Of a DNA stretch of 64,000 nucleotides, positions 57,001-63,000 are shown piece by piece. Under the pieces are notes generated by a model. The model did no database searches, had not been told where the DNA came from, and saw only the letters and a program-made list of their open reading frames with translations. Position 1 is the stretch's first letter; the number at the start of each line of letters is the position of its first letter. The position numbers were made by a program, and so were the translations under genes. The stretch is from Lamellibrachia columna (Eukaryota > Annelida > Polychaeta > Sabellida > Siboglinidae). The stretch spans positions 28,374,023 through 28,438,022 of the forward strand of contig OY759263.1 in assembly GCA_963662155.1 (NCBI GenBank), read 5' to 3'.

Positions 57001-60000
57001 AACATCCGCAGCTGTGGTTGTTGCTGATAAAAAATTATTTGAAATAGAACTAAGCATTTAGTAGATGCAGGAATTAAATTATTTTCTGTAATGACATTTA
57101 TATTGGTAAAGAAGTCTCATTGCCTACCCATCAAAATTACACTTATTTTTTAAACAGAAATGACAGTCATTTACCTTCGCTCGTTGTCTCAACAGATTGC
57201 GTCGATCCTTCGATTGTACTTGTTTCAACTGACTCGGTAGTCGCTGCCGACGACAAGCTATCCGTCGATTCCGTGGTTTCCACAGGGGCTGTGGTGGATC
57301 CTGCCAGAAGAACATCATGTCAAATGCATTCATTGGTTTGAACAAAGACTTTTTTAACAACACATTGAACATCCATATATATAAATGGAATAACATTGAA
57401 CATTATGCTGATTCATCAATGTTATGTGATTTGTTTCCAAGCTACAATTTTCGCTTTTGCATTATCAAACCTCATGTATTCATTTTGAAATATGAAACAA
57501 CGAATGCGATTGATATTTTCAGTACACCTTTATATTTTAAAATAGCTGCAAAGCACTCCTTCTGTTTTCTTCGTGTGGTATCAAAGATAGAGCTATATCA
57601 TTTCTATATTTCCAAAATTACAACTGGAAAGGGATACACATAACTGCATTTGTAAACATTCGGTCGGTGTTACCTGAAGCAGTCGTACTTTCTATCTCGA
57701 GAGTAGTAGTATCCAATGATGCAGTAGTAGAAGACGTCGCTGAAGTAGTGTCTTCCTCGGTAGTTTTCCCTTCTACTTTCGTACTTGCTACAGTTGGTGA
57801 ATAGTCAAAATTCAACAATAAATTACAAATATCAGAGTTATAGTATATTTATTTTCTATTTAGTATAATTAATATCAATCGTTCCATATGTTCAACAAAT
57901 TAGCAGTTTCGTAGATAATTCAATTGGGTAATAAAATATTAATAACGGACGAATAGATAAAACGATTAGTTGAGATCATTCTTGTACCTTCGCTAGTTGT
58001 TTCGACGAAAGATGTTGTTCCTTCGATTGTTGTTTGTGCAGCTATTCCAGTGGTCTCTGTCGAAGTTATTGTTTCGGTTGACCCCGTGGTAACACCCGCA
58101 GCTGTGGTTGTTGCTGATAAAAAATTATTTGAAATAGAACTAAGCATTTAGTAGATGCAGGAATTAAATTATTTTCTGTAATGACATTTATATTGGTAAA
58201 GAAGTCTCATTGCCTAACCATCAAAATTACACTTATTTTTTAAACAGAAATGACAGTCATTTACCTTCGCTCGTTGTCTCAACAGATTGCGTCGTTCCTT
58301 CGATTGTACTTGTTTCAACTGACTCTCTAGTCGCTGCCGACGACAAGCTATCCGTCGATTCCGTTGTTTCCACAGGGGCTGTGGTGGATCCTGCCAGAAG
58401 AATATCATGTCAAATGCATTCATTGGTTTGAACGAAGACTTTTTTTAACAACACATTGAACATCCATATATATAAATGGAATAACATTGAACATTATGCT
58501 GATTCATCAATGTTATGTGATTTGTTTCCAAGCTACAATTTTCGCTTATGCTTTATCAAACCTCATGTATTCATTTTGAAATATGAATCAACGAATACGA
58601 TTGATATTTTCAATACAACTATATATTTTAAAATAGCTGCAAAGCACTCCTTCTGTTTTCTTCGTGTGGTATCAAAGATAGAGCTATATCATTTCTATAT
58701 TTCCAAAATGACAACTGGGAAGGGATACACATAACTGCATTAGTAAACATTCGGTCGGTGTTACCTGAAGCAGTCGTACTTTCTATCTCGGGAGTAGTAG
58801 TATCCAATGATGCAGTAGTAGAAGACGTCGCTGAAGTAGTGTCTTCCTCGGTAATTTTCCCTTCTACTACCGTACTTGCTACAGTTGGTGAATAGTCAAA
58901 ATTCAATAATAAATTACAAATATCCGAGTTATAATATATTTATATTCTAATTATTATAATTAATATAAATCGTTCCATATGTTCAACAAATTACCAGTTT
59001 CGCAGATATTTCAATTGGGTAATAAAATATTAGTAACGGGCGAATAGATAAAACGATTAGTTGAGATCATTCTTGTACCTTCGCTAGTTGTTTCGACGAA
59101 AGATGTTATACCTTCGATTGTTGTTTGTGCAGCTATTCCAGTGGTCTCTGTCGAAGTTATTGTTTCGGTTGACCCCGTGGTAACATCCGCAGCTGTGGTT
59201 GTTGCTGATAAAAAATTATTTGAAATAGAACTAAGCATTTAGTAGATGCAGGAATTAAATTATTTTCTGTAATGACATTTATATTGGTAAAGAAGTCTCA
59301 TTGCCTACCCATCAAAATTACACTTATTTTTTAAACAGAAATGACAGTCATTTACCTTCGCTCGTTGTCTCAACAGATTGCGTCGATCCTTCGATTGTAC
59401 TTGTTTCAACTGACTCTGTAGTCGCTGCCGACGACAAGCTATCCGTCGATTCCGTTGTTTCCACAGGGGCAGTGGTGGATCCTGCCAGAAGAATATCATG
59501 TCAAATGCTTTCATTGGTTTGAACGAAGACTTTTTTTAACAACACATTGAACATCCATATATATAAATGGAATAACATTGAACATTATGCTGATTCATCA
59601 ATGTTATGTGATTTGTTTCCAAGCTACAATTTTCGCTTATGCTTCATCAAACCTCATGTATTCATTTTGAAATATGAAACAACGAATACGATTGATATTT
59701 TCAATACAACTATATATTTTAAAATAGCTGCAAAGCACTCCTTCTGTTTTCTTCGTGTGGTATCAAAGATAGAGCTATATCATTTCTATATTTCCAAAAT
59801 GACAACTGGAAAGGGATACACATAACTGCATTTGTAAACATTCGGTCGGTGTTACCTGAAGCAGTCGTACTTTCTATCTCGAGAGTAGTAGTATCCAATG
59901 ATGCAGTTATAGAAGACGTCGCTGAAGTAGTGTCTTCCTCGGTAGTTTTCCCTTCTAGTTTCGTACTTGCTACAGTTGGTGAATAGTCAAAATTCAACAA

Positions 60001-63000
60001 TAAATTACAAATATCAGAGTTATATTATATTTATTTTCTATTTATTATAATTAATATCAATCGTTCCATATGTTCAACAAATTAGCAGTTTCGTAGATAT
60101 TTCAATTGGGTAATAAAATATTAATAACGGACGAATAGATAAAACGATTAGTTGAGATCATTCTTGTACCTTCGCTAGTTGTTTCGACGAAAGATGTTGT
60201 TCCTTCGATTGTTGTTTGTGCAGCTGTTCCAGTGGTCACTTTCGAAATTATTGTTTCGGATGACCCCGTGGTAACATCCGCAGCTGTGGTTGTTGCTGAA
60301 AAAAAATTATTTGAAATAGAACTAAGCATTTAGTAGATGCAGGATTAAATTATTTTCTGTAATGACATTTATATTGGTAAAGAAGTCTCATTGCCTACCC
60401 ATCAAAATTACACTTATTTTTTAAACAGAAATGACAGTCATTTACCTTCGCTCGTTGTCTCAACAGATTGCGTCGTTCCTTCGATTGTACTTGTTTCAAC
60501 TGACTCTGTAGTCGCTGCCGACGACAAGCTATCCGTCGATTCCGTTGTTTCCACAGGGGCTGTGGTGGATCCTGCCAGAAGAATATCATGTCAAATGCTT
60601 TCATTGGTTTGAACGAAGACTTTTTTTAACAACACATTGAACATCCATATATATAAATGGAATAACATTGAACATTATGCTGATTCATCAATGTTATGTG
60701 ATTTGTTTCCAAGCTACAATTTTCGCTTATGCTTCATCAAACCTCATGTATTCATTTTGAAATATGAAACAACGAATACGATTGATATTTTAAATACAAC
60801 TTTATATTTTAAAATAGCTGCAAAGCACTCCTTCTGTTTTCTTCCTGTGGTATCAAAGATAGAGCTATATCATTTCTATATTTCCAAAATGACAACTGGA
60901 AAGGGATACACATAACTGCATTTGTAAACATTCGGTCGGTGTTACCTGAAGCAGTCGTACTTTCTATCTCGAGAGTAGTAGTATCCAATGATGCAGTAGT
61001 AGAAGACGTCGCTGAAGTAGTTTCTTCCTCGGTAATTTTCTCTTCTACTACCGTACTTGCTACATTTGGTGAATAGTCAAAATTCAATAATAAATTACAA
61101 ATATCCGAGTTATAATATATTTATTTTCTATTTATTATAATTAATATCAATCGTTCCATATGTTCAACAAATTACCAGTTTCGTAGATATTTCAATTGGG
61201 TAATAAAATATTAGTAACGGGCGAATAGATAAAACGATTAGTTGAGATCATTCTTGTACCTTCGCTAGTTGTTTCGACGAAAGATGTTGTTCCTTCGATT
61301 GTTGTTTGTGCAGCTATTCCAGTGGTCTCTGTCGAAGTTATTGTTTCGGTTGACCCCGTGGTAACATCCGCAGCTGTGGTTGTTGCTGATAAAAAATTAT
61401 TTGAAATAGAACTAAGCATTTAGTAGATGCAGGAATTAAATTATTTTCTGTAATGACATTTATATTGGTAAAGAAGTCTCATTGCCTACCCATCAAAATT
61501 ACACTTATTTTTTAAACAGAAATGACAGTCATTTACCTTCGCTCGTTGTCTCAACAGATTGCGTCGATCCTTCGATTGTACTTGTTTCAACTGACTCTGT
61601 AGTCGCTGCCGACGACAAGCTATCCGTCGATTCCGTTGTTTCCACAGGGGCAGTGGTGGATCCTGCCAGAAGAATATCATGTCAAATGCTTTCATTGGTT
61701 TGAACGAAGACTTTTTTTAACAACACATTGAACATCCATATATATAAATGGAATAACATTGAACATTATGCTGATTCATCAATGTTATGTGATTTGTTTC
61801 CAAGCTACAATTTTCGCTTATGCTTCATCAAACCTCATGTATTCATTTTGAAATATGAAACAACGAATACGATTGATATTTTCAATACAACTATATATTT
61901 TAAAATAGCTGCAAAGCACTCCTTCTGTTTTCTTCGTGTGGTATCAAAGATAGAGCTATATCATTTCTATATTTCCAAAATGACAACTGGAAAGGGATAC
62001 ACATAACTGCATTTGTAAACATTCGGTCGGTGTTACCTGAAGCAGTCGTACTTTCTATCTCGAGAGTAGTAGTATCCAATGATGCAGTTATAGAAGACGT
62101 CGCTGAAGTAGTGTCTTCCTCGGTAGTTTTCCCTTCTACTTTCGTACTTGCTACAGTTGGTGAATAGTCAAAATTCAACAATAAATTACAAATATCCGAG
62201 TTATAATATATTTATTTTCTAATTATTATAATTAATATAAATCGTTCCATATGTTCAACAAATTACCAGTTTCGTAGATATTTCAATTGGGTAATAAAAT
62301 ATTAGTAACGGGCGAATAGATAAAACGATTAGTTGAGATCATTCTTGTACCTTCGCTAGTTGTCTCGACGAAAGATGTTATACCTTCGATTGTTGTTTGT
62401 GCAGCTATTCCAGTGGTCTCTGTCGAAGTTATTGTTTCGGTTGACCCAGTGGTAACATCCGCAGCTGTGGTTGTTGCTGATAAAAAATTATTTGAAATAG
62501 AACTAAGCATTTAGTAGATGCAGGAATTAAATTATTTTCTGTAATGACATTTATATTGGTAAAGAAGTCTCATTGCCTACCCATCAAAATTACACTTATT
62601 TTTTAAACAGAAATGACAGTCATTTACCTTCGCTCGTTGTCTCAACAGATTGCGTCGATCCTTCGATTGTACTTGTTTCAACTGACTCTGTAGTCGCTGC
62701 CGACGACAAGCTATCCGTCGATTCCGTTGTTTCCACAGGGGCTGTGTTGGATCCTGCCAGAAGAATATCATGTCAAATGCATTCATTGGTTTGAAAGAAG
62801 ACTTTTTTTAACAACACATTGAACATCCATATATATAAATGGAATAACATTGAACATTATGCTCATTCATCAATGTTATGTGATTTGTTTCCAAGCTACA
62901 ATTTTCGCTTTTGCATTATCAAACCTCATGTATTCATTTTAAAATTTGAAACAACGAATGCGATTGATATTTTCAGTACACCTTTATATTTTAAAATAGC

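Larger units (their letters stand above)
52405..57857. repeat. Three-unit-offset repeat, 3,272 bp (units 49-50 and 52-53)
   Basis: Units 52 and 53 repeat units 49 and 50 at 3,272 bp, with shared variants such as LDTTSLEIES in E1 of 49/52 and a shared change (AATAGCC for AATAGTC) upstream of that exon. Unit 51 lies between the copies. Confidence 0.7.
57858..62220. repeat. Third copy of the four-unit block (units 54-57)
   Basis: Units 54-57 match units 40-43 and 44-47 in order. TTTPEIES (54), SITASL (55) and VVEEKITEEE with SKVTTGT (56) identify the block. Some variants are shared only with 40-43 and others only with 44-47, so this copy is a patchwork. Confidence 0.75.
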
